Assembly (NCBI RefSeq): GCF_042788235.1
Contig: NZ_JBHZOL010000085.1
Span: 51,982-115,981 of the forward strand
DNA length: 64,000 nt
Source of the DNA: Sphaerothrix epifaneia
GTDB lineage: Bacteria > Cyanobacteriota > Cyanobacteriia > Phormidesmidales > Phormidesmidaceae
Reading direction: 5' to 3'
In this document: piece by piece, positions 26,606 through 35,790 of the stretch
Layout: each line of letters begins with the position of its first letter
Position numbering within the stretch: position 1 is the first letter of the stretch
Program-made: the position numbers and the translations under genes
The notes under the pieces: generated by a model
Told to the model about the DNA's origin: nothing
Database searches by the model: none
What the model saw: only the letters and a program-made list of their open reading frames with translations

Positions 26606-27223
26606 TTATGTGCCAACTTCATGATCCCATTGCAAGATAGACAGAAACAAAAGGCTGCTAGCTATGACGCTGCCCGTCAATAAAAACTGCCAGCTAATTA
26701 GCCAAGGCAAAGCCGCGATCGCCCCCAGATGAAACAACCCCACTAAGGCCAAGGCTCGCGATCGCATGCCCCCGGCAGTCACTCCATAGCCCAAAGCGCT
26801 GACACCTAGCCAGAGCGGGCAAAGGTTGATCAAGATTAAGGGATTGCCTGAAAAAATTCCATAGTCAGTCAGGCAAACGCCGCCCAGCATCAACCCTGAC
26901 CAGCAGTAAATAATCCAGCGGAGGTTTTTAATTTGCGCCCATTCCCAGGTCAGCCAGTTTGTCATCAAGGTGGCGACTACCGATAGGCTCGACCAGGCGA
27001 TCGCTTGACAGTACCAGTCAATAGGTGAAAACTGAGCAACGGTAAAAATGACAGCTACGCACCAAGCCCACAACAACAAAGCTTGATCTAAGCAGGTGTA
27101 GTAGGTCGCCAACAAAGTGCGATCGCGTCCCCAGCTTAAATGAAAGATACCGGGCTGATCTTGGGTATTTATCAGCGGTTGTTTAAATTGAAAAATGGGT
27201 TCTTTATAGTTCAAGCTCTGCAT
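26606..27223 (-). CDS. Polytopic membrane protein, function unknown
   Basis: I do not recognise a characterised family. The 205-residue product has a soluble N-terminus of about 40 residues containing a GIFHLSWGRDRTLLATYYT segment. About six hydrophobic helices follow, and the tail is short (ILQWDHEVGT). It is Trp-rich and lacks obvious charged transport motifs. ATG 27223 is preferred because the upstream in-frame extension to 27295 is not hydrophobic or conserved-looking. It is divergent from the DUF938 gene, with about 110 bp between starts. Confidence 0.65.
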   Translation of the reverse strand: MQSLNYKEPIFQFKQPLINTQDQPGIFHLSWGRDRTLLATYYTCLDQALLLWAWCVAVIFTVAQFSPIDWYCQAIAWSSLSVVATLMTNWLTWEWAQIKNLRWIIYCWSGLMLGGVCLTDYGIFSGNPLILINLCPLWLGVSALGYGVTAGGMRSRALALVGLFHLGAIAALPWLISWQFLLTGSVIASSLLFLSILQWDHEVGT

Positions 27224-27332
27224 CTGAGCTGACAGCTTTATATTATTTACGGATATTAGCAAAGTGCTTCGGTAGGCGGGAGTCGCCAAAAGCATGAAAA
27301 TAATTTAAAAGCGAAAAAAATATTGGTGTGCA

Positions 27333-27992
27333 ATGTCTCAGCCGCTTGACGCTCGTCAGTACGCGCCAGCGACCCAACGCAACCGGGAAGCCATTTTGCA
27401 GATTTTGCAGCAGGTCTTGCCGCCCGCCGGAACTGTGTTAGAAATTTCTAGCGGCACGGGAGAACATGCTGTCTTTTTAGCGCCCCGCCTGCGATCGCAC
27501 TTGTGGATTACCTCTGATCCTGATCCAATTGCTCGATCTAGTATTGCGGCTTGGCAAGCTCATAGCCCTGCTGCCAATGTTTTGGGGCCGATAGCGCTAG
27601 ATGTGTGTGAGGTGCCATGGCCGATTGAGCAACCCCCCCTACCAGAGACGCTGCAAAATTTGAACCTATCGCAGCAGCCGATCACCGCCATCGTCAATAT
27701 CAATATGATTCATATTGCACCCTGGGCGGCTTGCTTAGGCTTGATGGCAGGAGCCGAGCGCGTTTTACCGCCAGGTGGAATTCTGTATCTCTACGGCCCC
27801 TTTAAGCGCCATAATCAGCACACTGCACCCAGTAATGCTGCTTTCGACGCTAGCTTGCAAGCCAGAAACCCGGCTTGGGGAGTGCGCGATTTAGATGAGG
27901 TGAGGGCGATCGCCCAACAGCATCAGCTCTCTTGGCTGAAGACGGTAGAGATGCCTGCTAACAATCTCTCAGTAATTTTCCAGCGAACCTAG
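27333..27992 (+). CDS. DUF938 SAM-dependent methyltransferase-like protein
   Basis: The 219-residue product matches DUF938. It starts with the YAPATQRNREAILQIL block, has the glycine-rich cofactor motif VLEISSGTGEHAVFLA (near residue 35), and contains the NINMIHIAPW and GGILYLYGPFKR segments typical of the family. A Rossmann fold binding S-adenosylmethionine is therefore likely, but the substrate is unknown. The last codon overlaps the convergent small gene ending at 27989 by four bases. Confidence 0.88.
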   Translation: MSQPLDARQYAPATQRNREAILQILQQVLPPAGTVLEISSGTGEHAVFLAPRLRSHLWITSDPDPIARSSIAAWQAHSPAANVLGPIALDVCEVPWPIEQPPLPETLQNLNLSQQPITAIVNINMIHIAPWAACLGLMAGAERVLPPGGILYLYGPFKRHNQHTAPSNAAFDASLQARNPAWGVRDLDEVRAIAQQHQLSWLKTVEMPANNLSVIFQRT

Positions 27993-28225
27993 TGCACAGT
28001 GACCTGCAAAATCAGATCGCTCATACCCCACACTTCAAAAAATCGCTCGGAAAGCCCCTGGCTGGCTAAAGTCATATCGCCATCTGGCTCAATTAAGCCA
28101 CCTTCTAACAAACGACCGCCATCGGTGGCTAAATCTAAACGCAAGTCTCCAGTTTCAGTTTGATGAATCAAGAGGCGACCGTTGGCCAAAACCTGACCAG
28201 CTCGACTAATTACCGCACATCGCAT
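27989..28225 (-). CDS. Small conserved-looking protein, function unknown
   Basis: The 78-residue product has regular strand-like segments (CAVISRAGQVLANGRLLIHQ, LRLDLATDGGRLLEGGLI) and ends in MSDLILQVTVH. This looks like a small all-beta fold rather than chance translation. ATG 28225 is chosen over an in-frame start at 28291 because the upstream residues are of low complexity. Its stop region overlaps the end of the DUF938 gene by 4 bp in convergent orientation. I cannot assign a family. Confidence 0.6.
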   Translation of the reverse strand: MRCAVISRAGQVLANGRLLIHQTETGDLRLDLATDGGRLLEGGLIEPDGDMTLASQGLSERFFEVWGMSDLILQVTVH

Positions 28226-28357
28226 GGTTGATGTCCTATCTTGCAACTGAACGCAAGTCTCCATCATGCCAGGATATGGGTGTAGAGACACCTCTCTGCC
28301 TGAATAGCGTAGGAAGCCAAAGCAAGATAGAAAAGCTTAGCCGTTTTGCAAGGCGGG

Positions 28358-30505
28358 TCAGCCGCTGCAACGATAGGGGGCTAAGGCAGCGGGATCAGGT
28401 AAGGGACTGGCGGCAACTGGCGCAACAAAAACAACATTGCCTGCTGCATCCGTCATCCACCCCTGGGCTTCGGTCAAGCTGACGGGTACGGCGACGGGAA
28501 GCGACCCTTGTTCGCTCGTCTCAGTTGGGTTGATGACCCACGGTATGGCCGGGGTTTGGGCTGTTAGCAGGTCGCTGGGGGAAGTGGGTAAACCGCCGCG
28601 ACCGCTTACAATAAAGTCACTTTCGCGGCAACTGACAAGGTTATAGCTGGGTAGGGCTGCGGCTTGGCGATCGCTAAAAGGAATGAATTCATCTGCTTCA
28701 AATTCTTCGCTTTCAAACGCTTCTCCTTCAAAATCAGTCGCATTCCCGCTGTTGCTACTGTTACCCAAATCATTACTAGCGTTATTGCGCAACGTTTGAA
28801 AACTGCCCTGCTGGTTGGTGGTGAAGCCTTGAATTTGAGCAACGGCTAAGCTGAGCTGCCCATTTGCAATCACATCAGCATTAATGCTATTGGCGACGAC
28901 TGCGGGCAAGGGAACACAGGTTGAACAAGCACCGCTCGGTTCAACTGCACGGAGACGATTTGCCTCAATCACCAGCAGGCCAGTGGCAAACAAAAAGCTT
29001 TCTTGAAAAACATCTACCTGCTCAGCATTGACCGCCAGGGTTCTAGCTACAACACTCCCAGGGGTGAAACCACCAATCTCAACGTTAAAGCCCTGTAGCA
29101 GAACACTACCACTATTGGCGATTATGGGCGCTTCGATTTTAATAGAGGCTCCCTGCAATGAGATGTTGCCGCCTTGGGTGGCAAGGGTATCTAGCACGGT
29201 CACGTTGCCAAAGCCATTGCGATCGCGATCGGCCTGTAGCACAACTGTCAGCGCCCCACTGGTAGAAGTAATGCCAGCCTCTAAAGCGATACTGTTGTCT
29301 GTGGCTAGCGTTAGCGTCGCTGGGCCACCTGCCGTTTTGCGAATAGGCGCTCCGGAGAACTGAAAGATGCCACCAGAGGCTCCCTCATCGGTGGTGATCG
29401 TAACGCTGGTGCCAGCGTTCAAAGCGCTGTTGATGTTGCTAACGGCGACGATGCTGCTGCCAATTGACCCAGTGCCATCGGAAACAAGGCTAACGCTGTC
29501 CGGGTCGATTAGCCATAGTCCCCCCTGACCATTAATCGCGCTAGCATCGGCGGTAGTGGTGAGGTTTAGGGTGTGTTTGCCAGATGTTTCAATCAAGCCG
29601 CCATTGCCTGCGATCGCCCCCCCTCTGGCACTGAGCCTACCGTGGATATAGGCGGTTTCATCCGCCCAAACAATAATCTCACCGCCATTGCCATTGCTTA
29701 AGGCATCCGCACGAAGCACAGTAGTTGGGGCAAGGGTTGTTGTTTGGGCGCTAGGAACGCTTGCATCTCCTTGAAAGCCGCCGCCTACCAAAATTCTGCC
29801 CCCGCCCGCCGCTGCTGATACGTCTAGACGGGCTTGATCCAGTACCGCCACGCGATCGCCTAAAATTTGTAGCGTCCCTGCGGGAGCGGTAAGCGTCCCG
29901 GTTTGCGTAACGGTGCTGCCGAACAGGGTCAGTCGCTGTCCAGCGGCCAAGCGAAGTTGGGCTTGATTCGTCACGTTACCTTGTGGGCGATCGCCTGCTT
30001 GCACACCGACAGGTACACTGAGGCTGAGCAACTGACTGGGCGGGGTTGATGTCATGCCCCAGACGCTGCCATCAGCAAAGGTGAAGCGATTAGCTGTACT
30101 CGCTGTGAAAGAACCGCGCAGATCGAGCTGGGCATTGGGGCCAAACAAAAAGCCGTTGGGGTTGAGTAAAAATAAGTTGGCAGTTCCGGCAACCCCAAGC
30201 GTGCCGTCTATTTCAGACAAGGTGCTACCCGTTACCCGCCCCAAAATGTTTGCAATGCCAATGGGGTTGGCAAAATAGACCGATTGCCCAGCATTAACGT
30301 TAAATGTTTCAAAGCTATGAAAGAGGTTCGCCCCTCGAATGGCTCCGCCTGTAATGGCTCCATCCGGCGAGAGAATAGAACTTTCTGCGCTAAAGCTCGT
30401 ATCGGGAACAATTTGCCCCCCGGCAGGCGGCGACATGATCAGCCCGATCAAAACAGCATTGAACCAGTTGAGGCAGCGCAACTGGCTGTAGCGTTTTTGC
30501 TGCAT
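28358..30505 (-). CDS. Two-partner-secretion exoprotein (filamentous haemagglutinin type)
   Basis: The 715-residue protein starts with a basic N-terminus and a signal peptide (to about residue 30). A TPS secretion domain (about 32-155) follows, with the ANLFHSFETFNVNAGQSVYF block and the NPNGFLFGPNAQLDLRGSF motif. Beta-helical repeats rich in Gly, Ser and Thr run to about residue 520. The C-terminal part has an acidic, Asn/Ser-rich stretch (about 575-600) and one CRESDF cysteine. It would be exported by the Sec system and through an ShlB/FhaC pore; such a pore gene lies at 49099. It is short for an adhesin. It starts 20 bp after the cyclase gene, so the two are probably one operon. Confidence 0.9.
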   Translation of the reverse strand: MQQKRYSQLRCLNWFNAVLIGLIMSPPAGGQIVPDTSFSAESSILSPDGAITGGAIRGANLFHSFETFNVNAGQSVYFANPIGIANILGRVTGSTLSEIDGTLGVAGTANLFLLNPNGFLFGPNAQLDLRGSFTASTANRFTFADGSVWGMTSTPPSQLLSLSVPVGVQAGDRPQGNVTNQAQLRLAAGQRLTLFGSTVTQTGTLTAPAGTLQILGDRVAVLDQARLDVSAAAGGGRILVGGGFQGDASVPSAQTTTLAPTTVLRADALSNGNGGEIIVWADETAYIHGRLSARGGAIAGNGGLIETSGKHTLNLTTTADASAINGQGGLWLIDPDSVSLVSDGTGSIGSSIVAVSNINSALNAGTSVTITTDEGASGGIFQFSGAPIRKTAGGPATLTLATDNSIALEAGITSTSGALTVVLQADRDRNGFGNVTVLDTLATQGGNISLQGASIKIEAPIIANSGSVLLQGFNVEIGGFTPGSVVARTLAVNAEQVDVFQESFLFATGLLVIEANRLRAVEPSGACSTCVPLPAVVANSINADVIANGQLSLAVAQIQGFTTNQQGSFQTLRNNASNDLGNSSNSGNATDFEGEAFESEEFEADEFIPFSDRQAAALPSYNLVSCRESDFIVSGRGGLPTSPSDLLTAQTPAIPWVINPTETSEQGSLPVAVPVSLTEAQGWMTDAAGNVVFVAPVAASPLPDPAALAPYRCSG

Positions 30506-30525
30506 GGTAGACCTTCAAGACAAAC

Positions 30526-32598
30526 TTAGCAGGTGAGCTGTCGTCGATAGGCTTGGGAACCAGCCCCGTCTGGACAGACATGATAGGTTGGAAACGTACC
30601 ATACTGTTTAGCATAAGGGGTTTGTCCGACATATTCACAGCTAAAATCTTGGATGCCCTCTGAAGACGCGATCGCAGCAAAAGCCTGACTAGCGTAGACT
30701 TTGCCGGGGGGAGTAATGGGTTCCATCCGAGCCGCATAGTTGACATGGGTGCCAATGTAATTTTCCTGGCCGCTAATGGGGTCTAAACTTCGGTGGACTG
30801 GGCCAGCGTGGAGGGCAATTCTCAAGTTGAGGTCAGCAGGTAAGCCTTTTTCGACCCAGTCAATGCGCTGAATCAGGTCGCACAAGGCCAAGGCAAAATT
30901 ACCCGCCTGCTGCACTTTGGCAAAGACAAAATAGAGGGCATCGCCCCAAGTATTGCGCAAAAGCGGCTGATAACGAGGCTGATTGGAAAGTTCGGCCACT
31001 TCGCTAAGAAAAGAATTAACGAACGGAACAAACTGCTCCTCCGAGAGCTGGGCAAAGTTCACCACATCGGCAAATAGCAAAGCCCGAATTTGGCGATCGC
31101 TATTGATAGGCTGTTGGGCTAATGGAGCGCAGACGGCTGCTGCCTGAACGTCAGGCAAAAGCGAGGGGGGCTGAGCAATTTTGCCAGGACTGGCTAAAAC
31201 CCGCTCAGGAAAGGTCTGCTTGAGCAAAGCCGTTATATCAATAATATCAACCGCTTCTGACCACTGCCGCCAATAGCTAACAGCGCTAGCGGTACCGCCT
31301 TGATGATCGCCGGGTGCGCCGTTCCAAACGGCGAGTGGTAGCAGGTCGGTTCCTAACTGCCGCGCTCGAATTTTGGCTAACCCGTGTAGCAGCCGATGCG
31401 AATATTCGTAAGACACCTCAGTTGCCGTGGGCGTTTTGCGGTGAGGAGCCACAATGACCTCGGTGGCCTGCTGAGTCACCCGCTCAAAGCGTTCTCGCCA
31501 ACTGGGGCCAGCAGCAATATCTATAGAGTCTTGCACAAACTGTTCGCGGGCGAAGGGCAGCACAATGTGCAGTTCTCCTTTTAGCTCTAGCAGGGCTTCC
31601 AAAAACAAAATGTCTGAGCCACAGGCGGCTGAAGCATAACCCAACCGAGCGTTGAATTTTTGGAGGCGATCGCAAATAGCCTTGTAAATTTGTGGTTCTA
31701 GCTCAGGCGGAAATCTTGGTACGGGGCGATCAGGGCGATCAATCATGTGGCCGCAAAAGACGACTACACGCGGTAGCTGAAACCAGCGCTTTACCTGACT
31801 CAAATCGATTTGTAGATATTGAGCAATCAACAAAGCGTTGCGACGACTTGAGCTTAAGTTACCAAATTGCTTTTGTCCTACATTAACTGCTTGACTGTAA
31901 TAATCTGCTGCTGCTGACCCATTGCCCAAAATCAAAGCTGCTTCGCCCAGGGTGGCCAGCAACCAATAGCGATCGCCCGTTGGCTCTGCCTGCAACTGCT
32001 GCCAGCATTGACTGTATACCTGCTTGGCAAAGGCTTTGGCATAGTCAAGCTGCCCCTGGAGCAACGCCATCGTCGCCGCATTAATTCCCGTCCAAATGCT
32101 TTGATTGATGCGATAAGCCTGCTGATAATACTGGGCGGCGAGGCGTAGGTGGAGTCGCTGGGTCGCTGGGTCGCTGGTTTGGCTCCAGAGATCTTTGTGG
32201 GTACGAGCCAGTAAACCGAGCGTTTCTTCGTTGCGCGGCTGCTCTCTAACCAATTCTTGCAGCAACCGATTGGCTGAAATGGTGGCTCCACTCCGAGCCA
32301 GCGCTAGGGCTAACAATTGTCTAATACGTAGATCGCAGGGCCAATACTGGCGACCTTCTGCCAAAACGTCATAGCCAATCAAAGGTTCTCCAGCGAGCAA
32401 AAAGGCGTTGCCGAGAGCTTGATAAACGTCTGGCAGATAGCGCTGTAGCCGAATGCTGCCCTGCCAGAGCGCCATCAGCGCTGATAGACCCAGTTTGGCC
32501 GTTGCCTGAATTTCCTGCTCCATGAGCTGGCTTTCTGCAATCAGGTCAGCCATTTCCGGTAGGGGGGACTGTTCACGGCGCTCAGCAAATTCCGGCAT
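30526..32598 (-). CDS. TPR - Rossmann-like - class III nucleotide cyclase protein
   Basis: The 690-residue protein has three parts. An N-terminal helical-repeat region (about 1-255) contains TPR-like motifs such as LGLLARTHKDLW and YYQQAYRINQSIW. A middle alpha/beta region (about 275-460) starts with VVVFCGHMIDRPDRP and includes ASAACGSDILFLEAL and LHIVLPFARE, resembling a SLOG-type nucleotide-binding fold. The C-terminal class III cyclase domain (about 505-670) has metal Asp in FADVVNF and WGDAL, and transition-state Asn and Arg in HVNYAARME. Both base-recognition residues are Asn instead of Lys and Asp. It is cytoplasmic. It follows the LSDAT gene by 44 bp and precedes the exoprotein gene by 20 bp. 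Confidence 0.85.
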   Translation of the reverse strand: MPEFAERREQSPLPEMADLIAESQLMEQEIQATAKLGLSALMALWQGSIRLQRYLPDVYQALGNAFLLAGEPLIGYDVLAEGRQYWPCDLRIRQLLALALARSGATISANRLLQELVREQPRNEETLGLLARTHKDLWSQTSDPATQRLHLRLAAQYYQQAYRINQSIWTGINAATMALLQGQLDYAKAFAKQVYSQCWQQLQAEPTGDRYWLLATLGEAALILGNGSAAADYYSQAVNVGQKQFGNLSSSRRNALLIAQYLQIDLSQVKRWFQLPRVVVFCGHMIDRPDRPVPRFPPELEPQIYKAICDRLQKFNARLGYASAACGSDILFLEALLELKGELHIVLPFAREQFVQDSIDIAAGPSWRERFERVTQQATEVIVAPHRKTPTATEVSYEYSHRLLHGLAKIRARQLGTDLLPLAVWNGAPGDHQGGTASAVSYWRQWSEAVDIIDITALLKQTFPERVLASPGKIAQPPSLLPDVQAAAVCAPLAQQPINSDRQIRALLFADVVNFAQLSEEQFVPFVNSFLSEVAELSNQPRYQPLLRNTWGDALYFVFAKVQQAGNFALALCDLIQRIDWVEKGLPADLNLRIALHAGPVHRSLDPISGQENYIGTHVNYAARMEPITPPGKVYASQAFAAIASSEGIQDFSCEYVGQTPYAKQYGTFPTYHVCPDGAGSQAYRRQLTC

Positions 32599-32642
32599 AT
32601 GGCTATTGACCCCAGCAAGGGGCAGGCTTTGTCGTCACTATT

Positions 32643-33383
32643 TTAAGACGTGAGTTTGGCTTGCAAAACATCTGCCAGATAGTCGCCTTCGCCCTCCAGT
32701 TCAACCGCCTGCAGCAAACCTGAATTAACCAGAGAAGCCGCTCGCTCATCTTCTACCGGATCTCCCCGCAAGGCCGTAGCCAGAATATCAGCGGTGCGTC
32801 CGCTACCGCTAATAACGACAATCGGTCGATTTTCTTCAAGACTACAGGCTGCGTCTTTCCAGGTAATGCCACCCCCATTGATTAAAACGGTAACTGACGG
32901 CATGCCATCGGCGATCGCGGTAGCAATGCGAGCAATCCAAGGGCTTTCGTCTCCCCAACTGCTACCCGGAATTAAAAAACAGTGGGTATGATGTGGCTCT
33001 AGGGGCACTGCTTCTGGATGGGTCATCGGTAAGCTGGGCAAAGCTACCAGCCCGATAGGGGCTACACCGACTAAGGGAAAAGAACTGCCGTTGTGGGTGC
33101 GAGCGTCTCCTATTAGCTTCATCACACCAGCATCCGTGCCCCCGTCTACGACAACCATGTTCAACTGTTCGGCTAAAGGCGCTAATACGTTGACAAAGAG
33201 TGCCTGCAAACGATTAAAGTCTTCCTGGCTAATCTTACTAGCCCCACCGACTAACACTAAAGTTCGTCGTTTCAGTGGCAGCCCCAGTTCTTGAACCGCT
33301 CTAGACAAATGTTCTTCAGCCTGAACCGTCACAACTGAGGTTGCTAGCCCTGCGGTTGGAACTAACCGAAAGCTTGGTTGCAT
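32643..33383 (-). CDS. TRPM-type SLOG (LSDAT) domain protein
   Basis: The 246-residue product is a single Rossmann-like domain that matches the prokaryotic LSDAT group of the SLOG superfamily. It has LVLVGGASKIS near residue 42, VVVDGGTDAGVMKLIG near 75, FLIPGSSWGDESPW near 130, VLINGGGITWKDA near 165 and VVISGSGRTADIL near 190. The animal relatives are the N-terminal domains of TRPM channels, and SLOG domains generally bind nucleotide-derived ligands. ATG 33383 is preferred to GTG 33401. It is the first gene of a three-gene operon with the cyclase and the exoprotein, which suggests that it senses or processes a nucleotide. Confidence 0.82.
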   Translation of the reverse strand: MQPSFRLVPTAGLATSVVTVQAEEHLSRAVQELGLPLKRRTLVLVGGASKISQEDFNRLQALFVNVLAPLAEQLNMVVVDGGTDAGVMKLIGDARTHNGSSFPLVGVAPIGLVALPSLPMTHPEAVPLEPHHTHCFLIPGSSWGDESPWIARIATAIADGMPSVTVLINGGGITWKDAACSLEENRPIVVISGSGRTADILATALRGDPVEDERAASLVNSGLLQAVELEGEGDYLADVLQAKLTS

Positions 33384-33401
33384 AGTCAGAGGCTTCACCA
33401 C

Positions 33402-33818
33402 GTGTAGACCAATATTACGCTAATTCTTCTTATTGTTCCCCAGCACCTGATGGCGTTACATCGCGGCTATAAATTGCTGGGCTGCAGTGAAAGCGACCTG
33501 CTTTTGTTCCTCTTCTATCAAACTGGGATCAGACCTTGATTTCTCCTAGGCTGAAATAACGTAAATTCGTCAGTTTTTCCTAGCCTGACAAAAGAGGTTT
33601 ATGGCCGTGGCTACCAGCGTTAAGACCTTTCACTTACGGCAAGCTCTGACCCAAAAGCTTTCCTTCTGCCCTTAGCCTTTTGCCTTTAGCGATCACTTCT
33701 CACCTTCGGCGGCAAATCAGGCAGCGGCAAGCAAGTTGTAAAAATAGTGGACTAGGCAGCCCTTAGAGATCGGCTGGCGATCTGCCTGCGGGGCAAATAG
33801 ACCCAGCTAAAGAGGGCT
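33402..33818. other. 417-bp intergenic region with dispersed repeat copy 4 at 33601-33691
   Basis: No gene is visible. On the minus strand 33691-33601 reads from CGCTAAAGGCAAAAGGCTAAGGG to a TAACGCTGGTAGCCACGGCC end, matching the dispersed repeat family. The part next to 33383 should hold the promoter of the LSDAT operon. A short inverted pair TCTCCTAGGCTGA / CCTAGCCTGA lies at about 33542-33590. Confidence 0.55.
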
Positions 33819-35108
33819 TTACTCTGCTGCTAACGCCAGTTCTGCCTTAAGAAAGTCAATAAACTGGCGGGCTGTTCGTCCTGAGCGGCCATTGTGGCGC
33901 GTTGCCCATTGCAGCGCCTTGGCGGTCAGAATGTCTGCTGGCAGGTTGAGGTTGGCTTGTTCGGCCAGGTGTTGAACAATGGCTAGATAAGTTGGCTGAT
34001 CGGCGGGTTCGAAAGTGAGGGTTAGGCCAAAGCGATCGCTAAATGATAGCTTTTCTTGCACCGTGTCCCAGTGATGCACTTCATCGGCCTCATGGGGGCG
34101 GGGGCGATCGCCAAAAAACTCTCGCACCAGGTGGCGACGGTTGGAAGTGGCATAAATCACCAGATTTTGCGCTCGTGCCGTCACGCTGCCTTCTAAGACC
34201 ACCTTCAGCGCCTTGAAGGATTCGTCATCTTCTTCAAACGAGAGATCATCTACAAAGAGAATGAATTTTTGCGGCAGCGATCGCACCTGTTCCACAATCG
34301 TTGGTAGGGCTTGCAAATGGGCTTTGGTCACTTCAATAAGTCGTAAGCCGCGATCGCCGTATTCATTAACCAAAGCCTTAACCAGCGACGATTTGCCAGA
34401 ACCGCGACTCCCATACAACAAGACATGTAGGGCAGGCTGTCCGGCTAGCAAAAATTCAGTGTTGCGAATGAGCGTTGCCCGTGGTTGGTCGTAGGCTGCC
34501 AGTTCATCTAGGCGGATGGGATCTGGATAGGCAACCCCCTCTAGCTGCCCAGACTGCCAGCGCCAGACATAAAAATCAGCAAAAAGCCCCGTTCCCCGTT
34601 GCCGATACTGCTGAGTCAGGGCATTGATCTCCGTGTCCCAGTCCATCAGCCTAGCCCACGCTGGCAGCGCTTCTGCCTGAGGTTTTTCCCAAACAACTAG
34701 AGGACGGGGGAGATGGCAAAGGCGCTCAGTCCACTGCGCTACTGCTTGGGTTGAACAGCTAGACAACGCCTGCAAAATTCTCAAATCATGCTGGGCGGCG
34801 GCAACGAGCGCTGGTGACAGACTGGCCAGCGTTAGCTGCTGAACTTGCCGAGTGAAAGGGTTATCGTCTCGCTGAATTTGTCTAACGAGGTATTGCGGCC
34901 AAGTGAGATCTTGCGCTGCTAAAGCTGCAAACCAGGCTCCATAGGCACGCAGGCTCTGTTCAGCTTCGTTGCTGGCTAAATGTTCTAAAAGCTGCAAAAA
35001 ATGCTGGCCAATGGGCTGCTGCAAAACAGCCTGATAAAGTAAAAGGGCGGCGGCTTGCTGGCGATAACAGTTGATTTGCGTCAAAACCTCAGTTGTCAGG
35101 CCACTCAT
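33819..35108 (-). CDS. DUF815 AAA-type ATPase
   Basis: The 429-residue protein matches DUF815 ATPases. The N-terminal half is helical, and the C-terminal ATPase core has Walker A YGSRGSGKSS near residue 232, Walker B FVDDLSFEEDDE near 285 and a sensor-1-like YATSNRRHLV near 318. The segment HNGRSGRTARQFIDF near the end is typical of the family. DUF815 proteins are usually stand-alone ATPases of unknown target. I use ATG 35108 because the upstream frame to a TTG at 35156 lacks conserved features. It is divergent from the TMEM14 gene. Confidence 0.88.
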   Translation of the reverse strand: MSGLTTEVLTQINCYRQQAAALLLYQAVLQQPIGQHFLQLLEHLASNEAEQSLRAYGAWFAALAAQDLTWPQYLVRQIQRDDNPFTRQVQQLTLASLSPALVAAAQHDLRILQALSSCSTQAVAQWTERLCHLPRPLVVWEKPQAEALPAWARLMDWDTEINALTQQYRQRGTGLFADFYVWRWQSGQLEGVAYPDPIRLDELAAYDQPRATLIRNTEFLLAGQPALHVLLYGSRGSGKSSLVKALVNEYGDRGLRLIEVTKAHLQALPTIVEQVRSLPQKFILFVDDLSFEEDDESFKALKVVLEGSVTARAQNLVIYATSNRRHLVREFFGDRPRPHEADEVHHWDTVQEKLSFSDRFGLTLTFEPADQPTYLAIVQHLAEQANLNLPADILTAKALQWATRHNGRSGRTARQFIDFLKAELALAAE

Positions 35109-35230
35109 GGCGTTGGATGCGGCTCCTCTATGGATAAGTTGAGCAAAATGTAACAAATTCGTTGAAACTAACTATTGCCTGACTAGAACCTGGCACGATA
35201 GAGGCTTGAAACTCCAGAGTGAACCAGCTT

Positions 35231-35539
35231 ATGAACTTAGGTATAGTAGCAGCGATCGCCTATGGCATCCTAGCGCTGGTGGGTGGCGTGATCGGATACA
35301 AGCAGGCTGGCAGCCAGGTTTCTTTAATCTCAGGGATTGTTAGCGGTCTATTACTCATTTTGGGCGGTATCTTGCAGTGGCAAGGGGTGACCTGGGGCTG
35401 GATACTTTCGTTAGTGGTGACAGGACTGCTGATCGTGGTGTTTATCAGCCGTTACCTTAAAACTCGCAAACCCATGCCCGCTGTTTTAATGGTGGTTGCG
35501 GGGATTGTCGCTTTGGTCGCGTTGCTCAATGCGGCTTAG
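35231..35539 (+). CDS. TMEM14 family small membrane protein
   Basis: The 102-residue product has four hydrophobic segments and the family's Gly-rich patterns YGILALVGGVIGYKQAGSQVS and SGLLLILGGILQW. Eukaryotic TMEM14/FAX proteins move fatty acids or porphyrins across organelle membranes; bacterial members are uncharacterised. I prefer ATG 35231 over an in-frame GTG at 35219. It is monocistronic, and a partial copy of the dispersed repeat family follows it. Confidence 0.82.
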   Translation: MNLGIVAAIAYGILALVGGVIGYKQAGSQVSLISGIVSGLLLILGGILQWQGVTWGWILSLVVTGLLIVVFISRYLKTRKPMPAVLMVVAGIVALVALLNAA

Positions 35540-35582
35540 ACCCAGAGCGGATGAATCCGCCCCTTTAGATATCGCCAGATAT

Positions 35583-35606
35583 CGCCGTAGCCACAAGCGT
35601 TAAGAC
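35583..35606 (-). repeat. Dispersed intergenic repeat, terminal fragment
   Basis: Read on the minus strand, GTCTTAACGCTTGTGGCTACGG matches only the conserved end of the repeat family. It lies 44 bp after the TMEM14 stop. A duplicated ATATCGCCAG unit sits next to it. Confidence 0.4.
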
Positions 35607-35790
35607 AGGTAGTGAAACAGGACAAGGGGGCAGCGAGGTCAATTAAATTCAGGTGCCCTAGCTTGAGAAACTATGCAAATTCTGTGATCTAACAACATTA
35701 TTGATAGCCAAAGCTTAGACTGTTCGATATAACTTTTAAAGTTCTAAAGCGTTTAATTAAACAGGGATACACCTGTCAGGGGGGGCTTGT

